Assembly: GCA_946405135.1 (NCBI GenBank)
Contig: CAMJGD010000005.1
Location: forward strand, 1 to 64,000
DNA from: an uncultured Clostridiaceae bacterium
Lineage (GTDB): Bacteria > Bacillota > Clostridia > Clostridiales > Clostridiaceae
Length of the DNA stretch: 64,000 nt
Reading direction: 5' to 3'
Shown here: piece after piece, positions 18,584-27,641 of the stretch
Numbering within the stretch: position 1 is the stretch's first letter
Layout of the letters: each line of letters starts with the position of its first letter
Position numbers and translations under genes: made by a program
The notes under the pieces: generated by a model
Told to the model about the DNA's origin: nothing
What the model saw: the letters and a program-made list of their open reading frames with translations, nothing else
Databases searched by the model: none

Positions 18584-20056
18584 ATGGAATTAACTACAAG
18601 GCAGAGGAGTATAATTGAGTCCAAGCCATTTTTTCATACTATAATAAAAGGTAAAAAAAATACAGGGAAAACCACATCCCTTATTTATAGATTATTATAT
18701 CTAAAAAATCAGTATTGTCTTTATGAAGATGATAGCATTTTAATGATTTTAAAGAATGAGGATAAGGAGTATATAAACTCTTTGTATCAAGAAGAATTGA
18801 AGAATTATAATTATAGATATATGAGTTTGCTATCTTGCAAAGATACCCGTATTGATTTTTTTGAGTTAGATGATTTAATAAAAAATTATTATGATGCATA
18901 TTGCAGAAGAAACCATATGAAATTGGAATTAATAGAAGAGAATGAGAAAAAGAAAATTCTATGGGAGTGTATAGTATCCATAAAACAAAAATTCTATTCA
19001 TCAAAGATATTAAAAGCAGAATATGTTGATTTTTTTTCTGACGAGATAGCTTGGATTAAAGAACAAAATATTGTAGATTTAAAAAAGTATCAGAGTATAG
19101 AAAGAAACGGAAGAAGAGTTAAAAGAGGAAACGGTCCAATGAGACTTAAAAAAAATTCTTCTTCAAGGACTATAATATTTGATATACTTAATTTGTATGA
19201 TAAAATGTTAGAAAAAAATCATTTCATAGATTATGAAGGTATGTGCAAATTAGCTTTAAAGGAAGCATTGATATGCCCTAAGGCATATTGCCATATATTA
19301 TTAGATAATGCTGAAAACCTTACTAAAATACAATTTAATTTTATTGAAGCTTTATGTAATAATAAAGATTACTCAACCATAGCCTTTTCCATAAATAATG
19401 AAGAGGTTTTAGGCAAAAACACAATGTTTGTAAAAAACTCTAAACTTTATTTGAAGTCTTTTAATCAAAAAGTTAAAACTGCATTTTTAAAGGATGAATT
19501 TAAAAAGATTCAAATAAATGAATATATTAAAAATGATTTGAAGGAAAATTTTATAGAAAAGTATACATATATAGATATTAGGCATAAAAGAAGTTATGAA
19601 TTTCAGAAAGATTATAATTCTTCAAAAGAAATAATTGTAAGTAATGATTGTGGACAAGATATTTATGGAGAAGAAAATCTAAAGCAAATTCCAGTATATA
19701 GTGATATAGCTGCAGGAGAGCCCATACTTATAAATGATGAGATTGAAGGTAGTTTCTATTTACCTGATTACTGGATGAAGGGTGTAAGAGATTGTTTTAT
19801 ACTTAAGATAAAAGGTGACAGTATGATTGGAGCAGGAATAAATGATGGAGATTTTGTGCTTATAAGAAAACAATATGCTGTTCAGGAAAGTGATATTGTG
19901 GCAGTGGCAATTGAAGGAAATGCTACTTTAAAAAGATTACATAGAGAAAAAGATAAAGCCATACTTAAACCTGAAAATCCAAAGTATTCTCCTATAACTT
20001 TGGATGAAAATGCTTCTTTAATAGGTGTAGCCATTGGAGTTATAAAGAAAAATTAA
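18584..20056 (+). CDS. UvrD-like ATPase domain fused to a LexA-type S24 autoprotease
   Basis: A 490-residue two-part protein. Residues 1-280 resemble the 1A/1B part of UvrD/Rep helicases: Q-like start (LTTRQRSII), Walker A at 23-31 (GKKNTGKTT) and a Walker B-like HILLDNAENL with Asp241. The residue after it is Asn242, where UvrD has the catalytic Glu, and motifs IV-VI are absent. Residues 360-490 form a complete LexA/S24 domain: Ala377-Gly378 in IAAGEP is the self-cleavage bond, Ser413 in GDSM and Lys450 in TLKRL are the dyad, and the 37-residue Ser-Lys spacing equals that of E. coli LexA. There is no visible helix-turn-helix. GGAGGAGG precedes the ATG. It is followed 22 bases later by an exonuclease gene. 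A DNA-damage-responsive switch is inferred. Confidence 0.85.
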   Translation: MELTTRQRSIIESKPFFHTIIKGKKNTGKTTSLIYRLLYLKNQYCLYEDDSILMILKNEDKEYINSLYQEELKNYNYRYMSLLSCKDTRIDFFELDDLIKNYYDAYCRRNHMKLELIEENEKKKILWECIVSIKQKFYSSKILKAEYVDFFSDEIAWIKEQNIVDLKKYQSIERNGRRVKRGNGPMRLKKNSSSRTIIFDILNLYDKMLEKNHFIDYEGMCKLALKEALICPKAYCHILLDNAENLTKIQFNFIEALCNNKDYSTIAFSINNEEVLGKNTMFVKNSKLYLKSFNQKVKTAFLKDEFKKIQINEYIKNDLKENFIEKYTYIDIRHKRSYEFQKDYNSSKEIIVSNDCGQDIYGEENLKQIPVYSDIAAGEPILINDEIEGSFYLPDYWMKGVRDCFILKIKGDSMIGAGINDGDFVLIRKQYAVQESDIVAVAIEGNATLKRLHREKDKAILKPENPKYSPITLDENASLIGVAIGVIKKN

Positions 20057-20078
20057 AGTTATAAAGGGAGATATGAGG

Positions 20079-20972
20079 ATGGGGTATGTTATTTTAGATC
20101 TTGAATTTAACAACATGATGGATATTGAAAAATATTTTAACAGATTTGATAGTAATAATATAAAGGTGTGTAAAGAATGTCCTAATGAAATAATTGAAAT
20201 AGGGGCTGTAAAGCTAGACAAATACTTAAAAGAATTAGATAGTTTAAGAATATATGTTAAGCCCTGTATATATGATGTATATAATCCAAAAATAAAAGAA
20301 ATCACAGGAATAAGTGAAAAAGAATTAGCTCATGGCATTACTTTTAAAGAGGCTCTAAATATTTTAAAGGATTTTGTAGGGGATAATACTTTATGCTCTT
20401 GGGCAAAGGATGATATAACTGAAATCGTAAGGAATGCAAAATATCATAGATGTGATAACATAGATTGGATAAAAGGTTACATTGATATACAAGAATATTG
20501 CACAAAGGTCATGGGAGAAAAAAAGGCCATGAGTTTAAAGAGAGCCATTGAAAAACTTAACATAAGAATGGATGAAGGAAATCTTCATGATGCTCTAAAT
20601 GATGCAGAGTATACTAAAGAAGTTTTTAGAAGAATTTATAATTATAGAGCTTTAAAAAATTATATAGTAGAAGATATATTGGATATGCCTGCTATAGTAG
20701 TAAAAGAAGATGATAATATAGATATAGACACTAATTCTATAGAAATCAAATGTCCAAAGTGCAATAGCGATGTAGTAGTAGAATATCCTCTAAAATTTTT
20801 TAATTGGAGATTTATAGCCCTATCTCACTGTGATAAGTGCAAAAATAAAATACTACATGAAGTAATAATCAAAAAAACTCTTAAGGGGAAAATGGTGTAC
20901 AAAGTGAATAAAACTATAATCAATGAAATAGAGTACATGAATTATGCAGATAAAATTAAGCAAATAGGTTAA
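20079..20972 (+). CDS. DEDDh 3'-5' exonuclease with C-terminal zinc ribbon
   Basis: A 297-residue DnaQ/ERI1/KapD-like exonuclease. Catalytic acids: Asp7 and Glu9 (VILDLEFN), Asp111 or Asp112 (SWAKDD), then His170 and Asp175 (HDALND), the H-X4-D of the DEDDh subgroup. Residues 220-270 add a likely zinc ribbon (CPKC at 225-228, CDKC at 251-254), which probably helps bind nucleic acid or a partner. The substrate, DNA or RNA, is not readable. Start: GGGAG at 20066-20070 lies 8 bases before ATG 20079; the ATG at 20073 is too close. Co-directional with and 22 bases after the UvrD-LexA gene, so probably co-transcribed. Confidence 0.85.
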   Translation: MGYVILDLEFNNMMDIEKYFNRFDSNNIKVCKECPNEIIEIGAVKLDKYLKELDSLRIYVKPCIYDVYNPKIKEITGISEKELAHGITFKEALNILKDFVGDNTLCSWAKDDITEIVRNAKYHRCDNIDWIKGYIDIQEYCTKVMGEKKAMSLKRAIEKLNIRMDEGNLHDALNDAEYTKEVFRRIYNYRALKNYIVEDILDMPAIVVKEDDNIDIDTNSIEIKCPKCNSDVVVEYPLKFFNWRFIALSHCDKCKNKILHEVIIKKTLKGKMVYKVNKTIINEIEYMNYADKIKQIG

Positions 20973-21086
20973 CCTGTATGAGCAATGCAAATCAAATACT
21001 TTAAGTATGAGGTATTATTGTGAGTTATTCTAAAATACTTTATAATATAAGTATACTTTATTTGTTAAAAATGGGAGGATGAAAAC

Positions 21087-21200
21087 ATGAAAAAGAAATC
21101 TAAAGTACTAGTTACTTTAGCAGCGGTAGCTGCATTGGTATCCATAATAAATAATGACAAGAAAAATAAAGCAGAATGCTATAAAGAAAAAACAAAATAA
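21087..21200 (+). CDS. 37-residue membrane microprotein
   Basis: ATG 21087 to TAA 21200 gives a 37-residue peptide: basic start (MKKKSKVL), one short hydrophobic stretch (VTLAAVAALVSII) and a charged tail rich in Lys. GGGAGG at 21073-21078 lies 8 bases upstream, an ideal site, and a perfect hairpin follows 20 bases after the stop. It is probably a single-span membrane peptide. No family is recognised, and no toxin or antisense RNA arrangement is clear. Confidence 0.6.
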   Translation: MKKKSKVLVTLAAVAALVSIINNDKKNKAECYKEKTK

Positions 21201-21220
21201 TGTTGATATTATAATAAACT

Positions 21221-21248
21221 TTATGGGAAGTCATGTGACTTCCCATAA
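21221..21248. terminator. Perfect 13-bp palindrome between converging genes
   Basis: TTATGGGAAGTCA (21221-21233) pairs perfectly with its complement (21236-21248) around a 2-base centre. It lies between the microprotein and the leftward DUF948 gene. Neither side has a long T run, so it may be a terminator in both directions or a protein-binding palindrome. Confidence 0.6.
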
Positions 21249-21254
21249 ACACTA

Positions 21255-21596
21255 TTATTTATCTTTAAAGAATATTTTATTTATTATAGAAATAATATCT
21301 TTACCAGTAGATATATATTCTTTTATCTGCTCTTTAGTGCCAATGGCATCTGCAGTAGTTTCAGTGATTACTTCACTAACATCTTTTAAATTCTCTGTTA
21401 AAGACACTATATTTTCTGAAGCTTTTGGAAGTGAGCTTACAAGATCATTTATATTTTCCTCATTGCTATCAATTATTTTATCTACTTTAGAGAGTACTTT
21501 AAATAGCTTGTTGAGGCTTAATATCAAATATGCAAGTGCTACTGCACCTAAAATACCTAGACAAAGATATCCTAAAGTTGATAACTTTATATACAT
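21255..21596 (-). CDS. DUF948-like membrane-anchored coiled-coil protein
   Basis: A 113-residue protein with one N-terminal membrane helix (residues 8-28) followed by a long helical region (KLFKVLSKVDKIIDSNEENIN...) typical of DUF948 proteins, which often accompany YtxH-type stress proteins in Firmicutes. It ends in a hydrophobic/basic tail (IINKIFFKDK). It starts 8 bases after the YtxH gene stop, with GTGAAAAA-like sequence before the ATG and no strong ribosome site, suggesting translational coupling. Confidence 0.75.
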   Translation of the reverse strand: MYIKLSTLGYLCLGILGAVALAYLILSLNKLFKVLSKVDKIIDSNEENINDLVSSLPKASENIVSLTENLKDVSEVITETTADAIGTKEQIKEYISTGKDIISIINKIFFKDK

Positions 21597-21604
21597 TTTT
21601 TCAC

Positions 21605-22018
21605 CTAGTTGTCTTCTATTGAATCTTCACATTCATCATTCTTGCAAGCTTCACAGGGAACTTCCTCAATACATTCAACAGAATCTTCACAGTTTTTTCT
21701 TGAATTTTTCTTTTGAGTTAAATAATCTGATATTTTTTGTTTTGCTTCTACAAAATTTTCTTTAGTATCCTTAGCTTTGTCTCCTACAGATTTTTTTGCT
21801 TCTATAGTTTTATTCTTTACAGTGTCATTAATATCTTTAGCGGCCTTTGATATATCCTGTCTAGTTTCCTTCCCAGATTTAGGTGCTAGCAAAAGACCTC
21901 CAGCTATTCCAGCTAATATTCCTGTTGCAGTACCTGCAGCTATTTTCTTTGCATTTTCCTTTTTTCTTAATCTTTCTTGTTTCTTCTTTTTTTGTTCTAA
22001 TAAGTCTTTTAATTTCAT
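21605..22018 (-). CDS. YtxH domain protein
   Basis: A 137-residue protein. After a Lys-rich start comes a glycine-rich hydrophobic segment followed by LLLAPKSGKETR, the hallmark of YtxH (general stress) proteins, then an amphipathic helix with repeated AKD/KD residues. The acidic C-terminus is unusual, holding several Cys residues (CEDSVECIEEVPCEACKNDE, six acids among four Cys), possibly a metal-binding or redox tail. Start: GGAGGT lies 6 bases before ATG 22018; the frame open to 22033 starts inside the site. Cotranscribed with the DUF948 gene. Confidence 0.8.
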   Translation of the reverse strand: MKLKDLLEQKKKKQERLRKKENAKKIAAGTATGILAGIAGGLLLAPKSGKETRQDISKAAKDINDTVKNKTIEAKKSVGDKAKDTKENFVEAKQKISDYLTQKKNSRKNCEDSVECIEEVPCEACKNDECEDSIEDN

Positions 22019-22123
22019 ACAATTACCTCCCAAAATTCAACATAATTCTATTATTTTGTCTTATTATGTTAATATTTATATAATAAAAACAAAAACTTGT
22101 ATTGTAAAAAATGGACGCTAGTT

Positions 22124-22942
22124 TTAAAAATATACTAATGAAGAAGGACATTGCCCAGAAAATTCTTTAAATTCTTTTATAAAATGAGCTTGATCATAGT
22201 ATCCATTAAGAATTGCTACTTCCGTCCAATCTATATTTTCTGAATTGTATATATAAAGAAGAGTATTTTGAAATCTAATTATCCTTGAAAAAAGTTTTGG
22301 ACTCATGCCTACCCATTTATTATATTTTCTAAAGAGCATTTTTTCGCTAATAGAGCAAAGACTAGCCAGTTCATTTATGTTAACTTGTCCCTTTTTATAT
22401 ATAATATAATCTAAAGAAGATTCCACAATGCAATCCAAGGATACTGGATTTATATCAAAGATATATTTTTTAATATAAAAATCTATGCTAGGGATATTTT
22501 CTTCCAAGTTTTTTTCAAAACTTATATGGTAAGGTATGTATTCTTGGAAACCTTGTATAAAGTTTATCAATAGATCTATCCTATTAAAGAAAGTATTAGC
22601 AGGATGATTAAAAAATGCATAACCTATTCCAGGAAGCAATCTTATACCAAATATATTTATAGAATTTTTAAATTTAAATTTATAAGGTTTATCTAATAAT
22701 CCTATTAAAAAAGTGTTTTTTTCAATATTATAGTCTATAAGGTTAAAAGCAATGTTTATGCATCCATCAGGTAAAAGTGTAATACATGTAGAATTCTTTA
22801 TGGGTGTTTTTGAAGAAAGAAACCAATAGGAAGAAATATAATTCTTCAATTCATCTCCAGGTAAAACTTCATTATAACAGATATTGCTGTTATTAAAATT
22901 TTTAACTAATAAGGGCATTTGAATAGATTTATACTGCTCCAT
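22124..22942 (-). CDS. AraC family transcriptional regulator
   Basis: A 272-residue regulator. The N-terminal half (1-160) matches the DUF6597-type sensor common in clostridial AraC proteins (ITLLPDGCINIAFNL, GIRLLPGIGYAFF). The C-terminal 100 residues hold the two HTH motifs, with INELASLCSISEKMLFRKYNKWVGMSPK and FIKEFKEFSGQCP, the AraC signature end. It lies upstream of the YtxH pair on the same strand (105-base gap) and diverges from the CBS gene. Its targets are unknown; local genes are candidates. Confidence 0.85.
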   Translation of the reverse strand: MEQYKSIQMPLLVKNFNNSNICYNEVLPGDELKNYISSYWFLSSKTPIKNSTCITLLPDGCINIAFNLIDYNIEKNTFLIGLLDKPYKFKFKNSINIFGIRLLPGIGYAFFNHPANTFFNRIDLLINFIQGFQEYIPYHISFEKNLEENIPSIDFYIKKYIFDINPVSLDCIVESSLDYIIYKKGQVNINELASLCSISEKMLFRKYNKWVGMSPKLFSRIIRFQNTLLYIYNSENIDWTEVAILNGYYDQAHFIKEFKEFSGQCPSSLVYF

Positions 22943-23214
22943 TAATTTATGCTCCCTTTTTCATGCTTAATACTATTTTATATAATTATACCACAAATTC
23001 TACAACATTTTAATTCATGGATTTACAAAAACTGACCTTGACTAAGAATGAAGAGTGAAAATTAAAAATATATTTTACTTTCTTTTTAAAGTATTTGTGA
23101 ATTTTTATAAATACTATAATTATTTAAAATACAATTATGTTAAAATATAATTAGATATATAAATTGAATAGTATTTATTATCTAAAAAAATAATGTACGA
23201 AGAAAGGATATAAT

Positions 23215-23625
23215 ATGAATATTGCGTTTTTTCTTACACCCAAAAGTGAGGTTATATACGAAAATGTTGAATCAACAATGCGACAGGTACTAGAAAGAAT
23301 GGAATATCATGGGTACACCGCTATTCCTATTATTGATTCCAAAGGTAAGTATGTAGGAACCTTAACAGAGGGTGATCTTCTTTGGAAGTTAAAAAACACT
23401 CCAGATTTAACTTTTAAAAATACCAGCAATGTAAAAGTAGGAGATATTCCAAGGAGAATAAAACATAGACCAGTATCCATTAATGCAGATATAGAAAGTC
23501 TCATATCTTTAGCAGTTAGTCAAAATTTTGTACCTATAGTAGATGATAATGGTATCTTTATTGGAATTATAAAAAGAAGTGATATAATAAACTATTGTTA
23601 TAAAAGCATGTGTGAAAATCAATAA
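23215..23625 (+). CDS. CBS-pair domain protein
   Basis: A 136-residue protein consisting almost entirely of two CBS motifs (about residues 16-60 with GYTAIPIIDSKGKYVGTLTEGDL and 80-130 with VPIVDDNGIFIGIIKRSDI). CBS pairs bind adenine nucleotides and act as energy sensors, here as a stand-alone module without an enzyme domain. GAAAGGA precedes the ATG. A weak A/T-rich hairpin follows the stop, and yaaA starts 81 bases later. Confidence 0.85.
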   Translation: MNIAFFLTPKSEVIYENVESTMRQVLERMEYHGYTAIPIIDSKGKYVGTLTEGDLLWKLKNTPDLTFKNTSNVKVGDIPRRIKHRPVSINADIESLISLAVSQNFVPIVDDNGIFIGIIKRSDIINYCYKSMCENQ

Positions 23626-23706
23626 AAATATCTGATATTTTTATAAACTATTTGTTCCACTTTTAAAGAGGTGGCAATTTATAATGTTTAACTAAGGGAG
23701 GATTAG

Positions 23707-24474
23707 ATGATTAGTATAATTTCTCCGGCTAAAACTTTAGATTTAGACAGCAAAATCGACATGTATAAAGTTTCAGAGCCTTTATTTTTAGATGAAGCAG
23801 AAGAGCTAATAAATATACTTAAATCCTTAATTCCTGAACAAATAATGGATCTTATGAATATCAGTGAAGTTTTATCAGAAGTTAACTTTAAGAGATATCA
23901 AAATTGGAATAGAGATGTTAACAGGGATTCAAGACAAGCTATTTTTATTTTTTCAGGAGAGGTTTATAGAGGATTAAAAGCAAAAGACTTTAATAATGAA
24001 GACTTGGAATTTGCTAATAAGCACCTTAAAATTTTATCAGGATTGTATGGAATATTAAATCCTTTGGATATAATAAAACCCTATAGGCTGGAAATGGGAG
24101 TAAAACTTAAAAATGCTGCAGGTAAAAACCTTTATGCATTTTGGGGAGATAAGATAGCCAATTACTTAAATGGTGAACTTCAACATCATGAGGATAAAGT
24201 TTTATTGAATCTTGCATCTGAAGAGTATTCTAAATCTGTAGTATTCAAAAGCTTAGATAAGGATATAAATGTTATAACACCTATTTTTAAAGAAAAAAGA
24301 GGAAATACCTATAGAGTTATAGCCGTATATGCTAAAAAAGCAAGAGGGCTTATGGCAAACTACATTGTGAAAAACAAAATTGATAGAGTTAAGGATATTA
24401 AAAAGTTTTGTGAAGAAGGGTATGAATATTCAGAGAAACTTTCTTCAGATAATAAATGGATATTTACAAGATAA
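23707..24474 (+). CDS. yaaA: Peroxide stress protein YaaA
   Basis: A 255-residue cytoplasmic protein of the YaaA (UPF0246) family, which in E. coli lowers free iron during peroxide stress. Family marks: N-terminal ISPAKTLD, the central SGLYGILNPLDIIKPYRLEMG, YAFWGDKI and the YAKKARGLMANYI block. Full family length. GGGAGG lies just before the ATG. A strong terminator follows. Confidence 0.92.
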   Translation: MISIISPAKTLDLDSKIDMYKVSEPLFLDEAEELINILKSLIPEQIMDLMNISEVLSEVNFKRYQNWNRDVNRDSRQAIFIFSGEVYRGLKAKDFNNEDLEFANKHLKILSGLYGILNPLDIIKPYRLEMGVKLKNAAGKNLYAFWGDKIANYLNGELQHHEDKVLLNLASEEYSKSVVFKSLDKDINVITPIFKEKRGNTYRVIAVYAKKARGLMANYIVKNKIDRVKDIKKFCEEGYEYSEKLSSDNKWIFTR

Positions 24475-24484
24475 AAATATATAG

Positions 24485-24534
24485 AAGGATTGTTTTGATA
24501 ATGAAATTATATTTATTCAAAACAATCCTTTTTA
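24485..24534 (+). terminator. Terminator of yaaA
   Basis: AAGGATTGTTTTGA (24485-24498) pairs perfectly with TCAAAACAATCCTT (24517-24530), followed by a short T run. Confidence 0.88.
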
Positions 24535-24544
24535 TTAGCTGCTA

Positions 24545-24596
24545 TTGATTTTATTCATTAAAGTATTATAATATAGATATAATACCCCACTGGGGT
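24545..24596 (+). promoter_or_regulatory. Copper operon promoter with CsoR operator
   Basis: TTGATT (24545-24550), 16 bases, TATAAT (24567-24572), then ACCCCACTGGGGT at 24584-24596, a palindrome centred just after the expected start of transcription. The GC-rich ACCCC...GGGGT stands out in this AT-rich DNA and matches known CsoR operators (TACCCC...GGGGTA type). Copper-free CsoR would block the promoter. Confidence 0.75.
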
Positions 24597-24610
24597 TAGG
24601 AGGTAATAAG

Positions 24611-24877
24611 ATGAATGAAGAGAAAAGTAAAGCCATTCAAGCATTAAAGACATCTAGAGGACAGATAGATGGAATAATAAAGATGATTGAAGATGGTAGA
24701 TATTGCATAGATATATCAAATCAGATTGTCGCGGCTCAGGCACTTTTAAAAAAAGCTAATATGCTTATTTTAAAGCAGCATATGAATCACTGCGTGAAAG
24801 ACGCTTTCCTTCACGATACAGGAGAGGAGAAAGTTGACGAGATAATGGGTATACTAGAAAAGCTATTAGAAAAGTAG
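24611..24877 (+). CDS. csoR: Copper-sensing repressor CsoR
   Basis: An 88-residue all-helical DUF156 repressor. The Cu(I) ligands Cys32, His57 and Cys61 have the C-X24-H-X3-C spacing of CsoR, which separates it from nickel (RcnR) and persulfide (CstR) relatives. When copper binds, the repressor leaves its operator. TTAGGAGG precedes the ATG, and the operator lies immediately upstream. First gene of csoR-copA-copZ. Confidence 0.93.
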   Translation: MNEEKSKAIQALKTSRGQIDGIIKMIEDGRYCIDISNQIVAAQALLKKANMLILKQHMNHCVKDAFLHDTGEEKVDEIMGILEKLLEK

Positions 24878-24887
24878 GAGGGAAGCT

Positions 24888-27326
24888 ATGGATAAAAAAA
24901 TCCTTAAAATAGAAGGCATGACCTGTGCAGCTTGTGTTAAGGCTGTAGAAAGGGCTGCTAAAAAGTTAGATGGAGTAGAAGAGGCTAACGTAAATCTTGC
25001 TACAGAAAAATTGAGTATATCTTATGATACAGATAAAGTAAAAATTGAAGATATACAAAATGCTATTAGTAAAGCTGGATATAAAGCTGTAAATGAAACA
25101 GTTAAAGCAGTATTAAAAATAGAAGGTATGACTTGTGCGGCTTGTGTTAGGGCTGTAGAAAGATCTGTAAAAAGGTTAGATGGAGTAGAGGAAGCTAATG
25201 TGAATTTAGCCACTGAAAAATTGGTGGTAAGCTTTGAAACATCAAAGCTTAGAATAGCAGATATAAAGCAGGCAGTATATAAAGCTGGATATAAGGCACT
25301 AGAGGAAGAAACTACAGATACTGACAGAATAAAAAAAGAGCAGGCTACTAAAGCTTTATGGAAAAGATTTGTTATTTCTGCTATATTTGCAGTACCGTTA
25401 CTATTTATATCTATGAGTCATATGTTTGGATATCATTTACCAAGTATCATTGATCCTATGCATAACCCCATGAATTTTGCGTTAGTTCAATTGCTATTGA
25501 CACTACCAGTGATGTTTGAAGGAAGAAAATTTTTCAAAGTAGGATTTAGAGCATTATATATGAAAAGTCCTAATATGGATTCGCTTATAGCCATAGGAAG
25601 TTCAGCAGCATTTCTTTATGGAATTTTTGCTATAATGCAGATATCACTTGGACATATGGAATATATATCTCATTTATATTTTGAATCTGCTGCCACCATA
25701 CTTACACTTATAACTTTAGGAAAATATTTAGAATCTGTTACTAAGGGAAAGACTTCAGAAGCTATAAAAAAATTAATGGGATTAGCTCCTAAAACGGCGG
25801 TTATAATAAAAGATGGAAAAGAAATATCTATATCTATAGATGAAGTAATGGTAGGAGATATAATTGTTGTAAAGCCTGGAGAAAAACTACCAGTGGATGG
25901 TGAAATTGTTGAAGGTACCACATCTATAGATGAATCTATGCTTACAGGAGAAAGCATTCCTGTGGAAAAGAATGTAGGGGATAAAATTTTTGGAGCAAGC
26001 ATAAACAAAAATGGATATATAAAATATAAAGCAACCAAAGTAGGTAAAGATACAGCTTTAGCTCAAATAATAAAATTGGTTGAAGAAGCCCAAGGTTCTA
26101 AGGCACCTATAGCAAAACTTGCAGATGTTATATCAGGGTATTTTGTTCCTATAGTTATATCCTTAGCTATAATATCTTCTTTGGTATGGTATATTTCAGG
26201 TGAATCAGCTTTATTTTCACTTACTATATTTATTTCAGTGCTTGTAATAGCTTGTCCTTGTGCTTTAGGTCTTGCAACACCTACAGCTATAATGGTTGGA
26301 ACCGGAAAAGGAGCTGAATATGGGGTGCTTATTAAGAGCGGTGAAGCTTTGGAGACAGCACATAAGATAAATGCCATAGTATTTGATAAGACTGGAACCA
26401 TAACAGAAGGAAAACCAAAGGTTACTGATATAGTAACAAAAGATATAGATAAAGAGGAACTATTAATTTTAGCAGCTAGTGCAGAAAAAGCTTCAGAGCA
26501 TCCTTTAGGAGAGGCTGTAATTAAGTATGCAGAGGAAAAATCTTTAAAGCTTAAAGATGTGGATAATTTTAAAGCTATAGCTGGAAAAGGTATAGAAGCT
26601 ACCTTAGAAGGAAAAAATCTATTGCTTGGAAATAAGAAGTTTATGGAGGAACAGAGTATATTCATAGAAGATTTTCAGCATGAATCAAATCTTTTAGCGG
26701 AGGAAGGAAAAACTCCTATGTTTATAGCTTCAGAAGGAAAATTGCTAGGAATAATAGCTGTAGCTGATACGATTAAAGAAAGCAGTAAGATTGCCATAGA
26801 AAGGCTTCATGCTATGAATATAAAAGTAGCTATGCTTACAGGAGATAACAAGAGGACTGCAGATGCCATAGCAAGACAAGTGGGAATAGATATAGTTATT
26901 TCAGAAGTATTACCAGGAGATAAAGCTAAAGAAATAAAGAAACTTCAAAAAGATGGCAATAAGGTGGCTATGGTAGGAGATGGAATAAATGATGCTCCAG
27001 CTCTAGCAGTGGCAGATATAGGTATAGCCATAGGATCAGGTACTGATGTAGCTATAGAATCAGCAGATATTGTACTTATGAGAAGCGATCTTAGAGATGT
27101 TCCAACTGCTATAGATTTAAGTAAAAAGACTATAAAAAATATAAAAGAAAATCTATTTTGGGCCTTTGGGTACAATACCGTAGGAATACCTATTGCCATG
27201 GGAGTATGGTATGCTTTTGGAGGAAAATTATTAAATCCTATGATAGCTGCACTAGCCATGAGTTTTAGTTCAGTGTCAGTGCTTTTAAATGCGCTAAGAT
27301 TGAAAAGATTTAAACCTATATCATAA
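24888..27326 (+). CDS. copA: Copper-exporting P1B-type ATPase
   Basis: An 812-residue membrane pump that exports Cu(I). Two N-terminal heavy-metal domains carry GMTCAAC (Cys13/Cys16 and Cys83/Cys86). They are close copies of each other, which shows a recent internal duplication. Then come eight membrane helices with the TGES actuator loop, the metal-site CPC at 456-458, phosphorylated Asp500 in DKTGT, the SEHPLG nucleotide-binding motif and GDGINDAPA. It starts 10 bases after csoR with GGAGGG upstream. Confidence 0.95.
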   Translation: MDKKILKIEGMTCAACVKAVERAAKKLDGVEEANVNLATEKLSISYDTDKVKIEDIQNAISKAGYKAVNETVKAVLKIEGMTCAACVRAVERSVKRLDGVEEANVNLATEKLVVSFETSKLRIADIKQAVYKAGYKALEEETTDTDRIKKEQATKALWKRFVISAIFAVPLLFISMSHMFGYHLPSIIDPMHNPMNFALVQLLLTLPVMFEGRKFFKVGFRALYMKSPNMDSLIAIGSSAAFLYGIFAIMQISLGHMEYISHLYFESAATILTLITLGKYLESVTKGKTSEAIKKLMGLAPKTAVIIKDGKEISISIDEVMVGDIIVVKPGEKLPVDGEIVEGTTSIDESMLTGESIPVEKNVGDKIFGASINKNGYIKYKATKVGKDTALAQIIKLVEEAQGSKAPIAKLADVISGYFVPIVISLAIISSLVWYISGESALFSLTIFISVLVIACPCALGLATPTAIMVGTGKGAEYGVLIKSGEALETAHKINAIVFDKTGTITEGKPKVTDIVTKDIDKEELLILAASAEKASEHPLGEAVIKYAEEKSLKLKDVDNFKAIAGKGIEATLEGKNLLLGNKKFMEEQSIFIEDFQHESNLLAEEGKTPMFIASEGKLLGIIAVADTIKESSKIAIERLHAMNIKVAMLTGDNKRTADAIARQVGIDIVISEVLPGDKAKEIKKLQKDGNKVAMVGDGINDAPALAVADIGIAIGSGTDVAIESADIVLMRSDLRDVPTAIDLSKKTIKNIKENLFWAFGYNTVGIPIAMGVWYAFGGKLLNPMIAALAMSFSSVSVLLNALRLKRFKPIS

Positions 27327-27358
27327 TTTATAAATATAATTGAAAGGAGTTTTTATAA

Positions 27359-27568
27359 ATGGAAAAAAGATTGTCCATAGAAGGAATGAGTTGTGCTCAT
27401 TGCGTAAAACATGTTACAGAGGCTTTGAAAGAGGTAGAGGGGGTAACTTCAGTAGAAGTGGATTTAGCTTCAAAGTCTGCTTTAGTTCAAGGAGAAGTAA
27501 AAGATGAAAATCTAAAGTTAGCAGTAGAAGATGCTGGATATGAAGTTGTTTCAATAGAAACTGTATAA
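27359..27568 (+). CDS. copZ: Copper chaperone CopZ
   Basis: A 69-residue ferredoxin-fold metallochaperone with GMSCAHC (Cys12, Cys15), delivering Cu(I) to CopA. Full length for the family. AAAGGAG precedes the ATG, 32 bases after copA. Last gene of the copper operon. Confidence 0.93.
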   Translation: MEKRLSIEGMSCAHCVKHVTEALKEVEGVTSVEVDLASKSALVQGEVKDENLKLAVEDAGYEVVSIETV

Positions 27569-27582
27569 AAAGTACAAAAATG

Positions 27583-27628
27583 GATGTGTCAAAACTAGTT
27601 AATCAAGTAGTTTTGATACATCTTTTTT
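27583..27628 (+). terminator. Terminator of the copper operon
   Basis: GATGTGTCAAAACTA (27583-27597) pairs with TAGTTTTGATACATC (27608-27622) with one wobble pair, followed by TTTTTT. Confidence 0.9.
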
Positions 27629-27641
27629 GCTGATATAAAAA

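Noticed and set aside
21154..21765. A 203-residue plus-strand open frame
   Set aside because: It lies opposite the DUF948 and YtxH genes, has no ribosome site and its composition is that of an antisense shadow.
23624..23645. A short AAAAATATC/GATATTTTT palindrome after the CBS gene
   Set aside because: All A/T but for one pair, with almost no loop; expected often by chance in such AT-rich DNA.
26063..26665. A 200-residue minus-strand open frame inside copA
   Set aside because: Antisense to conserved ATPase motifs; long only because of codon bias on the coding strand.
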